This document shows, piece after piece, positions 9,297 to 17,522 of a stretch of 64,000 nt of DNA. The first letter of the stretch is position 1. The number at the start of each line of letters is the position of its first letter. The stretch comes from Streptomyces clavuligerus. Its GTDB lineage: Bacteria; Actinomycetota; Actinomycetes; Streptomycetales; Streptomycetaceae. The notes under the pieces are model-generated. The model was not told the origin of the DNA and searched no databases. It worked only from the letters and a program-made list of their open reading frames with translations. A program made the position numbers and the translations under genes. The stretch spans positions 434,001 to 498,000 of the forward strand of contig NZ_CP027859.1 in the NCBI RefSeq assembly GCF_005519465.1, read 5' to 3'.

Positions 9297-10072
9297 TCAA
9301 CGCCAAGCTCGCGCTGCCAGAGCAGCCTGACGATGTTGGCCCGTCCGACGGAAGGCACGCTGGTCGCGTCCGCCAGCGCGGAGAACGTCATCACGCGCCC
9401 CTCCCGGCCGCCGATGATCGTCAGCAACTGGTCCCGCATGCCCAGCAGATCCCTCACCGGCCGACGACGCGACGACAAGTGGTCAAGAACGCTCCAGACG
9501 TGCGGGCGCCAGCCCGCGATCACCGAGTACTGCCAGCCGCAAGCCGCCGCTATCTCCCTGGCCGCCGCGAACTTCAGCGCGTCCTCGTCCTTGATCAGTC
9601 CCATCGGGCGTACGTCCATCAGCCACATCCCGCCACCGATCACGGCCAAATAGTCCGGAATGCGCCAGGACGACCCGCCCCTGTGTCCGAAGTCCAGCCG
9701 GAACGGCTGCGACAGCACCTCCGACGCCCCCACGAAGTCCAGCGCGACCAGCAGCCGCACTTCCTCCAGCGACTCGAAACCGTGCCCCCTGCCCGTGGAC
9801 GCCATCACCTCCAGCCCGGGCCGGTGCCGCTGCTTCGCCCGCCAGGTGAACCCCCGCATCGGCCGCGACGACAGCACCGGAACATGAGCCATGTCGCGGA
9901 CCGGCCAGCAGACCTCACCGGCACCCACCCGCCACGCCGAACTCCACCGACAAATCCAGCCGTCCGCGAGATCAAGTTCATCCCGAAATACGGCATCCCC
10001 GCTGTACCCCGCGACCAGCTCGTCGAGGCGACTCGAGTCCGACCGGATCCTTGCCCTGGCTACCTCGCTCAC
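8954..10072 (-). CDS. TnsA-like transposon endonuclease subunit, 3' part frame-disturbed
   Basis: Residues about 95-200 match the Tn7 TnsA N-terminal (restriction-endonuclease-like) domain. They comprise an acidic patch (HGFESLEE, around 98-104), RIPDYLAV (137-144) with the second acid, and MDVRP (152-156) in place of the usual D-x-K. A helix that includes KDEDALKFAAAREIAAACGW follows. In Tn7, TnsA makes the 5' strand cuts in complex with TnsB. The family-like part continues to about residue 265 (LLWQRELGVDL). Beyond that, the 372-codon frame is low-complexity and overlaps the remnant at 8841-9296, so the true C-terminus is uncertain. The GTG start has no strong ribosome binding site. Confidence 0.72.
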   Translation of the reverse strand: MSEVARARIRSDSSRLDELVAGYSGDAVFRDELDLADGWICRWSSAWRVGAGEVCWPVRDMAHVPVLSSRPMRGFTWRAKQRHRPGLEVMASTGRGHGFESLEEVRLLVALDFVGASEVLSQPFRLDFGHRGGSSWRIPDYLAVIGGGMWLMDVRPMGLIKDEDALKFAAAREIAAACGWQYSVIAGWRPHVWSVLDHLSSRRRPVRDLLGMRDQLLTIIGGREGRVMTFSALADATSVPSVGRANIVRLLWQRELGVDLGSPLRWIPVATSRTETCRPRCDSWRSTSLARRRPITGPAACSSPAGPSTTGHGTSSADNVLQAEAGSRTSTPESAHPLSSGATSREASSPSHQSSSHRCGPTTERSRWTCRT

Positions 10073-10150
10073 TCACCCAGAGCATCACCACCCGCATCGC
10101 GACAAGGCCCGATCTTCGGAACTGACCACAACACAGCGCTACCGAAGCAA

Positions 10151-10198
10151 GATCCGCCAACTACTGCGCTCGTCCGCCAAGTAAAAATCTCGGTCGCA
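10151..10198 (-). repeat. Right end with inverted TTGGCGGA repeats
   Basis: GATCCGCCAACTA (10151-10163) is the exact reverse complement of the left-end repeat, and GTCCGCCAAGT (10172-10182) is a weaker copy. The terminus ends CTCGGTCGCA at 10198, immediately followed by the GCCGT duplication. A very degenerate third copy may lie near 10111-10126. Confidence 0.75.
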
Positions 10199-10203
10199 GC
10201 CGT

Positions 10204-10633
10204 GTCCGGGCACCCTCAGTGACCCGCACCGGCGCCCAGACAGGGTCCGGCCGAGCAACGTGTGTTCGAAACCGCCGGCTGTCTCGTTGTTCCGGGTGCG
10301 GCCCTCGCCAGGGGCGGCACCCTGTGCACCGGAGACCCTTTCCCTACGTGTCACCAGGCCGGATGAGGAGAAGCCCGTGAGGCCCACGACTATGACGAAG
10401 GGCGTGGCGACGCCACGATGCCACGTGGCCGTTCCGCCTGCGGGCGGATCAAGCAGTCTGCCCGCCGAGGAGGTGTCATGACCACGAACGGGGCGGGTCC
10501 GGCTGCCGGGTCGTCTGGACGGGCAACCGGTGACCTGCCCAGGCGGGCCGCAACACCCCCGGCAGCCCGCCCGGGCCGGGACCGCGCCCCGGGCCCGTCA
10601 GTGCACCAACCCCTGCCCCGTTCCGGAGGCCCC
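10204..10633. other. Spacer between the mobile element and the MFS remnant
   Basis: I see no complete gene here. An ATG at 10478 preceded by GAGGAGGTGTC is in the MFS frame and gives a Gly/Pro/Arg-rich leader. It may be the original start or part of a decayed upstream gene. Confidence 0.4.
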
Positions 10634-11867
10634 ATGAACACCCCCGGCGACAGCCGCCCCACAACCGCCGTCTTCCCGCCGCCGGCCGGTACGCCCCCGT
10701 ACGCGGGGCCGGTGGCGGGCGGGACACGAATACGGGTGCCCCGTGAAGGGCCCGGGCGCCGGGCCCTCCACGCCGGGGCCCTCGCCGACCGGGTGCCGAA
10801 ACGACGCCAGATGATCGCCGGGGACCTGGCCTGCGCCACCGCCCTGGCCTGCGTCCCGGCCGCCGCCGCGACCGGCACGCTGACCCTGCCGCTGCTCATG
10901 ACGGTCGCCGCGGTCCAGGGCGCCGGGGCAGGTGGTCCACGACGCGGCGGCCATCAGCTACCTGCCGGAGCTGGTCGACCGGTCGCTCCTGCAGCAGGGG
11001 AACGCGAGGATCGGCGGAGTGTTCGCCGTCGCGGGCGCGACCGGGAACCACCTCGGCGCCGCACTCGCCGCCCTGACCGGCCCGGCCCGCGCGCTGACCG
11101 GCGACGCCCTGTCCTACCTCGTCAGCATCTGGTGCACCACCCGCATCCACACCCCCGGCCCGCCGCCCCTGCCCGCCCCGGTGCGGGAGCCGCTGGGCGG
11201 GCAGATCCGCGACGGACTGCGCTACGTCGCCCGGCACCCCACCCTCGCCACCCTCACCCTCGTCAACGCGACGATCGCCGTCGGCGTCGGCGTCGGCGTC
11301 CTGGTCACCCTGTGGCCGCTGTACGCGCTGCGCACCCTCGCCATGCCCGGCACGGTCTTCGGGATGATCCTGGGCGCCGGGGCGCTCGGCGCCGCGACCG
11401 GCGCGCTGCTCGCCCCACGCCTCGCCCGCCGCTACGGGCCGGGGCCGATGATGCTCGCGGCCCTCGCGCTCACCCTCCTCACCCAGATCCCCCTGCTGTT
11501 CGCCGGGCCCGGCGCCCCCTGGCAGACCGCCCTCGGCGCCGCCCAGTTCGTCCACATGGCGTGCGCGGGCGCCGCCGGGGTCACCCAGAGGACGGTCCGT
11601 CAGCTGGTGGCGGAGCCCGCGATGCAGGCCCGCATGCAGGCCGTCTCCACCTGGCTGTGCGCCGTCGCCCGACCGCTCGCCGTCCCCTTCCTTGCCCTCG
11701 CGCGTTCCCCGCTGCGCGGCCTGCGCCGAATGCCGCCCGCCTCCGGCCCGGCCGACACCCCTTCCGCCCCTGGGGGTGAGCGTGCCGGTGCCGCTGTCCC
11801 GCCGCCGGCCGCAGAGCCGGACGGTGCCGCCCCGTCCGGTACCGGACCGGAAGGCGGCGCACGGTGA
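10634..11867 (+). pseudogene. MFS transporter, frameshifted and truncated
   Basis: Fragments match actinobacterial major facilitator exporters. ALHAGALADRVPKRR followed by a membrane segment lies in one frame, and VVHDAAAISYLPELVDRSLL with five or more membrane segments lies in another. The shift falls in GGGG at 10925-10928: removing one G joins QGAG to QVVHDAA. The first two membrane helices are missing before ALHAG, and the last helices are replaced by Pro/Ala-rich sequence, so more than one lesion is present. The ATG at 10634 follows GGAGG. The frame ends in a GTGA overlap with the NUDIX gene, so the two were once coupled. Confidence 0.75.
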
Positions 11868-12334
11868 GCGCCGCGCCCGCCGTGGTCGGCGGCCACCTCT
11901 ACCTGGAGCGCGACGGCCTGGCCCTCCTGGGACGGCGCCATCCGGACGTCGTGTTCGGCGGAGGGCTGTGGCACACCCTCGCCGGCCACACCGAGCCCGG
12001 GGAGTCGGTGAGGGCCTGCGTCGTGCGCGAGGCCCGCGAGGAAGCCGGACTCGTCCTCGACCCCGCCGATCTCCACCTCGTGCACACCGTCCACATGCCC
12101 GGCGCCGGTCCGGGCGCGGCGCCCAGGCTCCAGCTCTTCTTCACCGCCGCCCGGTGGGCCGGGGAGCCGCGGGTCCTGGAGCCGGAGTGCTGCACGGGAT
12201 GGGAGTGGTGGCCGCGCGAAGCGCTCCCCGCCGGCACCGTCCCCTACACCCGCGCCGCGATCGACGCCATCACCCACAGCCCCCCGTACACGGAACTCGG
12301 CTGGGACTACCCCGTTCCCGGCCGGACCGCCTGA
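11864..12334 (+). CDS. NUDIX hydrolase
   Basis: The 156-residue protein has a perfect Nudix box: G-x5-E-x7-REUxEExGU is read as GHTEPGE ... REAREEAGL, about residues 40-62. These enzymes cleave a nucleoside diphosphate linked to another moiety using a divalent metal; the substrate cannot be deduced. The GTG start overlaps the stop of the broken MFS gene by four bases. A degraded second copy of the region around residues 45-90 lies near 23.4-23.5 kb. It belongs to a same-direction run with the methyltransferase-NUDIX fusion, a kinase and a PIG-L gene. Confidence 0.85.
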   Translation: MSAAPAVVGGHLYLERDGLALLGRRHPDVVFGGGLWHTLAGHTEPGESVRACVVREAREEAGLVLDPADLHLVHTVHMPGAGPGAAPRLQLFFTAARWAGEPRVLEPECCTGWEWWPREALPAGTVPYTRAAIDAITHSPPYTELGWDYPVPGRTA

Positions 12335-12371
12335 ACCCCACACCCGCCACACCGACCACGAGGAGAGCGCC

Positions 12372-13430
12372 ATGGGCTACGTCACGCAGACCGCATGGGA
12401 AGAACACTTCGCCCAGGGCAAGGGCTTCCGCCCGCTCGGAGACGGTGAACGGGCCCTGCTGGCAGGGCATGTCCCGGTGCCGGAGGGGGGTGGGCGGGCG
12501 CTGGACGTCGGCGCCGGGACCGGGGAGCTGGCCGCGCATCTCGCCGCCACCGGCTACCGGGTGGACGCCGTCGACTACGCCGACGCCGCGCACGCGCGCG
12601 CCGAGGACGAGCACCCCGGCGACGGCCGGGTGCGCCGGCTGACGCTGGACATCGAGCACGGCGACTGGTCCGAACTCGAACCCGCCTACGCCCTGATCAC
12701 CCTGCGACTTGTGGTTGCGTTCATCGGGGACCGCACCCGGACCCTGCACGGGCTCGGGAAGCGTCTCGCGCCCGGGGGCGTGCTCGTCGTCATCACCCCG
12801 CTCGCCGCCGCCACCCGGCCCGAACAGCGGTCGATCGCGCTCGACGAGGACGAGATCACCCTGCTGGCGGAGGGCTGGGAGAGGGTGGAGCGGCTGGACG
12901 CGGACGGGCTGGTCATGCTGGTGCTGCGCGGGCCGCGTCACCGGCACACGCAGGCGGTGGAGCGGCGGGGGGTGGTCAGCGGTCCGGCGCTGGCCGCCGC
13001 GCTGGCGGTGGTGACCGACGGGGCGGGCCGGGTCCTGCTCGGCCGCTCGCGCCGGGGCATGTGGGAGGCCCCGTGCGGGAAGATCGACGGAGCGGAGGAC
13101 TTCGCCGCCGCGGCCGTCCGTGAACTCGCGGAAGAGACGGGCCTCGTCGCGCGGGCCGCGGACACGGAAGTGATCGCGCCCCTGCACGACGCCTTCCAGG
13201 GGGTGCCCCGGCTCACCGTGGTGGTCCGGATCACCGCCTGGTCCGGGACCCTCACGAACCCCGAGCCGCACCTGTTCACCCGATGGGAATGGCACCATCC
13301 GGATAATCTGGCATGTATCGGGCAGGTGTTCACCCCGGCGCTGCACAGCCTCGACGCGGTCTGGCCCGGAATCGTCCCCAGCCTGCCGCCGGTGACCTCC
13401 TACCCGATCGCCACTGCGGAGTACGCGTGA
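12372..13430 (+). CDS. Class I methyltransferase fused to NUDIX hydrolase
   Basis: Residues about 1-190 form a SAM-dependent methyltransferase, with motif I LDVGAGTGELAAHL near 44-57 and APGGVLVVITP as the post-II/III region. Residues about 205-340 form a NUDIX domain with a complete box (GKIDGAE ... RELAEETGL). This two-domain architecture is known in Streptomyces, but its substrates are not established. The ATG follows GAGGAGAGC. The stop overlaps the GTG start of the P-loop kinase (GTGA at 13427-13430), so these genes are probably co-translated. Confidence 0.87.
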   Translation: MGYVTQTAWEEHFAQGKGFRPLGDGERALLAGHVPVPEGGGRALDVGAGTGELAAHLAATGYRVDAVDYADAAHARAEDEHPGDGRVRRLTLDIEHGDWSELEPAYALITLRLVVAFIGDRTRTLHGLGKRLAPGGVLVVITPLAAATRPEQRSIALDEDEITLLAEGWERVERLDADGLVMLVLRGPRHRHTQAVERRGVVSGPALAAALAVVTDGAGRVLLGRSRRGMWEAPCGKIDGAEDFAAAAVRELAEETGLVARAADTEVIAPLHDAFQGVPRLTVVVRITAWSGTLTNPEPHLFTRWEWHHPDNLACIGQVFTPALHSLDAVWPGIVPSLPPVTSYPIATAEYA

Positions 13431-13981
13431 TCATCTGGATCAACGGCGCATTCGGCGCCGGGAAGAGCACCCTCGCCACCGGACTCATGGGCGCGCTGCC
13501 CGGTGCGGTGACCGCCGACCCCGAAGCCGTCGGCGACCTCCTGCGCACCACGCTGCGCGGCCACAACCGCGCCGCCCGCGACTACCAGGACCTGCCGCCC
13601 TGGCGGAGCCTCACCCTCGCGTTCGTCACCGCACTCGCCGACCACACCCGCGGCCCCGTCATCGTCCCGATGACCGTTCTCGACCCCGTGTACGCCACCG
13701 AGCTCTTCACCCCGCTGCACCGGCGCCCCGCGCCGTTCCACCACCTCGTCCTCCACACCGGGCCCGCCGAACTCCGCGCGCGCATCGAGGCCAGCCGGGA
13801 GTACCCCGGTGACCTGGTGCGCAGCGAGGCCGCCCGGGCGTTCCGGCGCCGTCGCGCCGGTGACTACCAGCAGGCCGCCGCCGGGTGGATGCACGCGCAC
13901 GGGCACGTCATCGACACCAGTTTCCTCACCCCCGGGCAGACCCTCCAGGCCGCCCTCCACCACCTTCACACCACCGACTGA
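13427..13981 (+). CDS. P-loop kinase-like ATP-binding protein
   Basis: This 184-residue protein starts at a GTG overlapping the preceding stop. The N-terminus has a strand followed by a Walker A loop (INGAFGAGKST). VIVPMTVLDP, a helical lid region (REYPGDLVRSEAARAF) and a C-terminal HVIDTSFLTPGQT suggest a small nucleotide- or antibiotic-type kinase of the AAA_33/zeta-toxin-like fold. No substrate is evident and no antitoxin is adjacent. A deleted, decayed copy of its last third lies at about 23.53-23.71 kb. Confidence 0.75.
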   Translation: MIIWINGAFGAGKSTLATGLMGALPGAVTADPEAVGDLLRTTLRGHNRAARDYQDLPPWRSLTLAFVTALADHTRGPVIVPMTVLDPVYATELFTPLHRRPAPFHHLVLHTGPAELRARIEASREYPGDLVRSEAARAFRRRRAGDYQQAAAGWMHAHGHVIDTSFLTPGQTLQAALHHLHTTD

Positions 13982-14036
13982 CCGGTGCCGCCCCGTCGGC
14001 CCACCCCCACGCTCTCCGGAGAGGACCCCCTTGGCC

Positions 14037-14852
14037 ATGACCGCCACCATCCCGTGTTCGCGCACCCCGACGACGAATCCCTCCTCGCCGGCGGCGTTCT
14101 CGCCCGGCACGCCGACCGCGGTGCGCGCACCGGCGTCGTCACCGCCACCTGGGCATCGGACAGCCCCCGCGCGGCCGAGCTCACCGACGCCCTCACCGTG
14201 CTCGGTGCCGGCCCGCCGCGGATGCTCGGCTACGGGACTCCCGCAACCCGGCCGCCGCCCCGGCCGGGTCCGGCTGGTCGACGCGCCGCTCGACGAAGTG
14301 ATCGCCCGGCTCGTCGCCGAGATCCAGCAGTTCCAGCCTGACATCGTCATCGGGCACGACGCTCTGGGCCAGATGACCGGGCACGCGGACCACAGGCGCA
14401 CCCACCAGGCGACCGTCCTCGCCGTCGAGGCCGCCGCACTCCCGGGTCTCCATCCGGAGGCCGGGGAGCCGTGGTCGGTGGGCGCGCTGTACGCGGCGAC
14501 CCACCCGGACTCCGGTGTCAGCGACCTCGCGCCGCTGCTCGCCGGGGTGGACAAGAGCCTGCTGACGGTGCCCGACGCATACGTCACCGCCACGGTCGAC
14601 GTGACGCAGTACCTCAACCGGAAGTGGGCGGCCATCTGCTCCCACCGGAGCCAGCTGGCCGGCGCGCGGGCGCTGCCGGCCCTGCTGTCCCGCCTGGACA
14701 GGCCGGTGCGGGCCCGGATCCTGGGGACCGAGTACTTCACCCCCGTGGGGCCAGTGCCCTTCCGGGACAGTGCGGGCGGGCCAGCCCTGTGCCCCGGAGC
14801 GGTCCGGGAGCCCGGGACGTACCCGGGGGTCCGCCGCGGTAAGTGGTCCTGA
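14037..14852 (+). pseudogene. PIG-L family deacetylase, copy 1, frameshifted
   Basis: The zinc-binding motif AHPDDES and ATWASDSPRAAEL are in one frame, whereas VRLVDAPLDEVIARL, GHADHRRTH and the rest are in another. Comparison with copy 2 (23864-24604) shows two single-base losses between about 14228 and 14275 that explain the break. The ATG at 14037, with GGAGAGGA upstream, is also out of frame with AHPDDE. The C-terminus differs from copy 2 after ILGTE. Members of this family remove acetyl groups from GlcNAc-type sugars, as in mycothiol and antibiotic pathways. This copy is unlikely to be functional as sequenced. Confidence 0.8.
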
Positions 14853-14867
14853 CCATGCTGCCCGGTG

Positions 14868-15178
14868 CCGTGGAGCAGGGGCATCGCGTTCTTGAGGCAG
14901 TTCAGGACGGCGGTGGGGGTGCCGCCGTCGTAGCGGGCGTCGGCGTGGCGGGCGGTCTCGGCGGCCATGCAGAGCCGGTCCAGGTCGGTGCGGCCGACAC
15001 GGCGCCCGGTGCGGCTCCGGGGTGGGGCGGGGTCTGCGGGGGTGGCAAGCCAGCGCAGGGCGGGGCCGGTGAAGGCACCGACCGCGAACGGAGTGTTCAG
15101 GAGAGTGCGGCGGTCCACGGTGCTCCAGTAGGAGGCGGCGGCATCGAGGGCGTGCTGGGGGGTCCCGGGGGAATTCAA
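14868..15178 (-). pseudogene. Fragment of an HTH-TPR type regulator
   Basis: About 100 codons encode the middle of a Streptomyces HTH/TPR regulator: QHALDAAASYWSTVDRRTLL, FAVGAFTGPALRWL, then VGRTDLDRLCMAAETARHAD and NCLKNAMPLL. No N-terminal HTH precedes it and the frame degenerates after MPLL. It is a stranded internal piece, probably left by rearrangement next to the PIG-L copy. Confidence 0.6.
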
Positions 15179-15494
15179 GCCCCACCTCGGCGTGATCGGG
15201 GTCCGGCGCGCCCATGCCGATGCCGACCGGGGTGACCGGGCGGCCGAGTCGGCCGTGCCAGGGACGGGGATGTCGAGTTCCCCGACCATCTGCCCAACGC
15301 GCAGCAGCTCACCGCCTTCCTCAACCACAGGCAGCCCTGACCGGCCCTGCCCCTCTCCCGGACGGAGTTCACCACCGCACTTTCCCCGGCCGCCGTCCCG
15401 GACAGCCGACAGATGCGTAAGGGCCGGAGCGCAGGGCCGAATGGCCGGGACCGCAGGCCGGACACCGGGACAGGAGCCAGCCGTGTGGTGCGGG
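15179..15494. other. Spacer with a possible gene tail
   Basis: On the plus strand a short frame ending at 15340 (EFPDHLPNAQQLTAFLNH) reads like the C-terminal tail of a lost protein; I do not recognise it. The rest of the stretch shows no gene. Confidence 0.3.
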
Positions 15495-16322
15495 TCAGAT
15501 GCCGGTGCCGGTAATGAACTGCCGGTCCGCGGCCGGGAGGTCGTCCTCCGTCAGGACAGCACCGGCCGGGGGATGGAACGCCTTCACCGGCTGCCCGTAC
15601 CGGGAGAAGACAACACTGAAAGATTCCCCGCCGCCGGTCCCCTCCACCTTGTACACCACCGGTCCCGCCTCGGTGATGTAGATCCCGAAGTTCCCGTCCC
15701 CGTCGCGTTCGGTGAAGGCCAGGAGCCGCCGACCGTCCATGGTCACCTTTTCGGGCTCGGGATTCCCCTCCGCCGCGTCCTGCGGTTTCGGCACCGTGGC
15801 GGACAGGCCGCACAGCTGGATGCCCTTGCGGAAGGCGGGCGACGACCGCTTGCCCACGATCCAGCGGTCCGCGACCCTCGCCACATCCGACTCCGTCTCC
15901 CCCGGGCTGCGGCGGCGCTCCCGCGCGGCGGCCCTGATCTGTGCCTCGTCCATCTTCATATAGGCACTGCCGCCGCGGGTCCTGATCATCTGAAGGGTTC
16001 CCTGGCCCCCGTAGGCGATCTTGATCAGGTACTGCCCGTCCCGGGCCGCCCGTACCGTGCCGCGGAGCTTGTGTGTACCGGTGTCCATGGTGATGTCCAT
16101 GGTGACCGACGGGGCCCGGTGGAAGGCCGTCAGCGCGGCGGTGACCGCAGTGCCCGGCTCTTCCCCGCCCGCCTTCTCCGCGTTTCCGCCCTGGTTCTCC
16201 TCCCGGCGTTCCTCCGGCTTCCCGGGGTCCGGGGTGTCCGCGCCGCACCCGGCGCTGCCGAGAGCAGCGACGGCGAGAACGGATACGAGAGCGCGGGACA
16301 CACGCGGCACAACGGCAGACAC
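15495..16322 (-). CDS. Putative secreted lipoprotein
   Basis: The 275-residue product starts with a lipoprotein signal (VSRALVSVLAVAALGSAGC, lipid-anchor Cys at about residue 26), then a charged linker and a mainly beta domain. ITMDTGTHKLRGTVRAA and DGNFGIYITEAGPVVYKVEG resemble the LppX/LprG-like or DUF-type lipoproteins common in actinomycetes. It should be anchored outside the membrane. The GTG at 16322 has GGGGGG six bases upstream and gives the best signal peptide; an ATG at 16343 is the alternative. The function is unknown. It is transcribed away from the thioredoxin-like/radical SAM set. Confidence 0.72.
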   Translation of the reverse strand: MSAVVPRVSRALVSVLAVAALGSAGCGADTPDPGKPEERREENQGGNAEKAGGEEPGTAVTAALTAFHRAPSVTMDITMDTGTHKLRGTVRAARDGQYLIKIAYGGQGTLQMIRTRGGSAYMKMDEAQIRAAARERRRSPGETESDVARVADRWIVGKRSSPAFRKGIQLCGLSATVPKPQDAAEGNPEPEKVTMDGRRLLAFTERDGDGNFGIYITEAGPVVYKVEGTGGGESFSVVFSRYGQPVKAFHPPAGAVLTEDDLPAADRQFITGTGI

Positions 16323-16670
16323 AGAAGACCCCCCCAAGGGCATGAACGGACACAGGCAGGCAGCAGGCCCAGCAGGCCGGGGCCGACAGCCCCACCCCCC
16401 GACAGGGGCGGCACCGGAGACAGCCGGTGAAGATCTTCGCACCCGCCGCGCCCGGCCACGCCACCGCCCGCGCCGGTGAACCCGGCCCCCGAGCACGATG
16501 GAAGACGGCTGCCCGGACGGGTCCGCAGCCAGGGAACTCCGGACGGTGGGCGTCCCGGCAGCTCACCGCGGCCCGGCCCGGCGCACCCACCCGCCGTCGT
16601 TCAGCGCGGCCACGAGCCCAGCATCGACGCGCCCCGGCCAGACTTTCACATAACGAACTTACGCGATCTT
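16323..16670. other. Spacer between lipoprotein and phosphotransferase genes
   Basis: No gene is recognised. A short A+T-richer patch (about 16645-16680) directly follows the phosphotransferase stop, which is a TAA and therefore uncommon here. Confidence 0.4.
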
Positions 16671-17522
16671 TTAGACATACCCACGCAGAAGCCGCTGTGC
16701 GTGGTCCTTGAGCGGAGGGCCGAGGTGGGGGTGGTCGCCGAGTTGGGCCCGGTGGAGGAGACGGGCTGCAGCGTAGAGCTGGGCACGGTGGCCGTCCGGG
16801 GTGTCGAGGACGGGGAAGTGTTCGCGCACCCGCTGGGCGAGGGCCGGGTTGGTGAGGCTGTAGCAGTAGAGGGTGGCCGGGTCGGTGCCGGCCGGGCCCC
16901 GCCCCCAGAGTTCCCAGTCGAGGATGGTGAGAGGGCTGAGGAGGTTCGCCCAGTGCAGGTCGCCGTGGACCGTCTCCCACCGATCGATCCGGATCTCGAC
17001 GTCCTCGCCGAAGGCGGCGCGGACCCGGTGGTCGATCTTGTCCTGATCGGTGCTGATCCGGTCGGTTGTGGTCGCGGCCAGATGCTGAAGCGCCTGGCGG
17101 AGGTCGGTCCACCAGGTGCTGGGCGGGTCGAGTCCGGGTGGTGCGGTGTCGGTGGGTGAGCAGGGCGTTCCAGGCATGAGGGTCATGACCTCGGCGCGTT
17201 GTCGGCGCCAGTCCGCTTCATCCCATTCGTAGATGCCGAGGACGTGGGGTTTGGGCAGTCCTTCCAGTGCGTTCGCGTCGGTGTTGCCCGTCCAGCCGTG
17301 TCCGTGTGCCCACTGGGTCTGCTCGGAGACGACGCGGAGCCAGCGGGGCCCGTCCGGGCTGTGAGTGGGAGCGCTGATCGAGCGGTCGCGCCAGCCGAAG
17401 CCCGGCTCGCCGGTGACGGTGAGGCCGAAGTGGGCGGCGGCGCGGTCGAGATTCTGGCGCATCCAGACGCGGAAGCGCCGGTCGGCTTCGGTGACGTCGT
17501 CGGGGCCCGGGGTGGTGGTCAC
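16671..17522 (-). CDS. Aminoglycoside phosphotransferase-like protein
   Basis: This 283-residue protein has the kinase-like phosphotransferase fold. VHGDLHWANLL contains the catalytic Asp loop and ILDWELWG the metal-binding Asp. The N-terminal lobe motifs are weak, so the ATP-binding part is divergent. Its GTG start (17522-17520) overlaps the TGA of the upstream ATPase gene, so translation is coupled. Partners in the same direction are an ABC-type ATPase, a radical SAM enzyme and a thioredoxin-like protein. The substrate is unknown; a small molecule or peptide made by this set is an inference. Confidence 0.78.
   Translation of the reverse strand: MTTTPGPDDVTEADRRFRVWMRQNLDRAAAHFGLTVTGEPGFGWRDRSISAPTHSPDGPRWLRVVSEQTQWAHGHGWTGNTDANALEGLPKPHVLGIYEWDEADWRRQRAEVMTLMPGTPCSPTDTAPPGLDPPSTWWTDLRQALQHLAATTTDRISTDQDKIDHRVRAAFGEDVEIRIDRWETVHGDLHWANLLSPLTILDWELWGRGPAGTDPATLYCYSLTNPALAQRVREHFPVLDTPDGHRAQLYAAARLLHRAQLGDHPHLGPPLKDHAQRLLRGYV

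Larger units (their letters stand above)
7453..10198. mobile_element. Tn7-like element, non-autonomous, with 5-bp target duplication
   Basis: The two ends match as inverted repeats. The left end begins TGTGACCGAG (7453-7462) and the right end, read inward from 10198, begins TGCGACCGAG. Both are followed by a T(A)xTTGGCGGA block; 20 of the first 28 positions agree. The five bases outside each end are identical (GCCGT at 7448-7452 and 10199-10203), as expected for a 5-bp target duplication made by a TnsB/Mu-type DDE transposase. Inside lie a TnsA-like gene, an adjoining remnant and a proline iminopeptidase gene. No TnsB, TnsC or TniQ gene is present, so movement would need a transposase in trans. 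Confidence 0.85.

Noticed and set aside
7453..10198. The proline iminopeptidase region as an ordinary chromosomal segment
   Set aside because: Matching termini and the exact 5-bp flanking duplication are too specific to be chance in an otherwise unique sequence.
13427..13981. P-loop kinase as a zeta-type toxin
   Set aside because: No epsilon-like antitoxin gene is adjacent, and the gene lies in a metabolic-type run with NUDIX and PIG-L genes.
13400..17112. Very long minus-strand frames across 13.4-17.1 kb
   Set aside because: Mostly shadows of the kinase, PIG-L, lipoprotein and phosphotransferase genes. Only the short regulator-like segment at 14868-15178 looked genuine and is listed.
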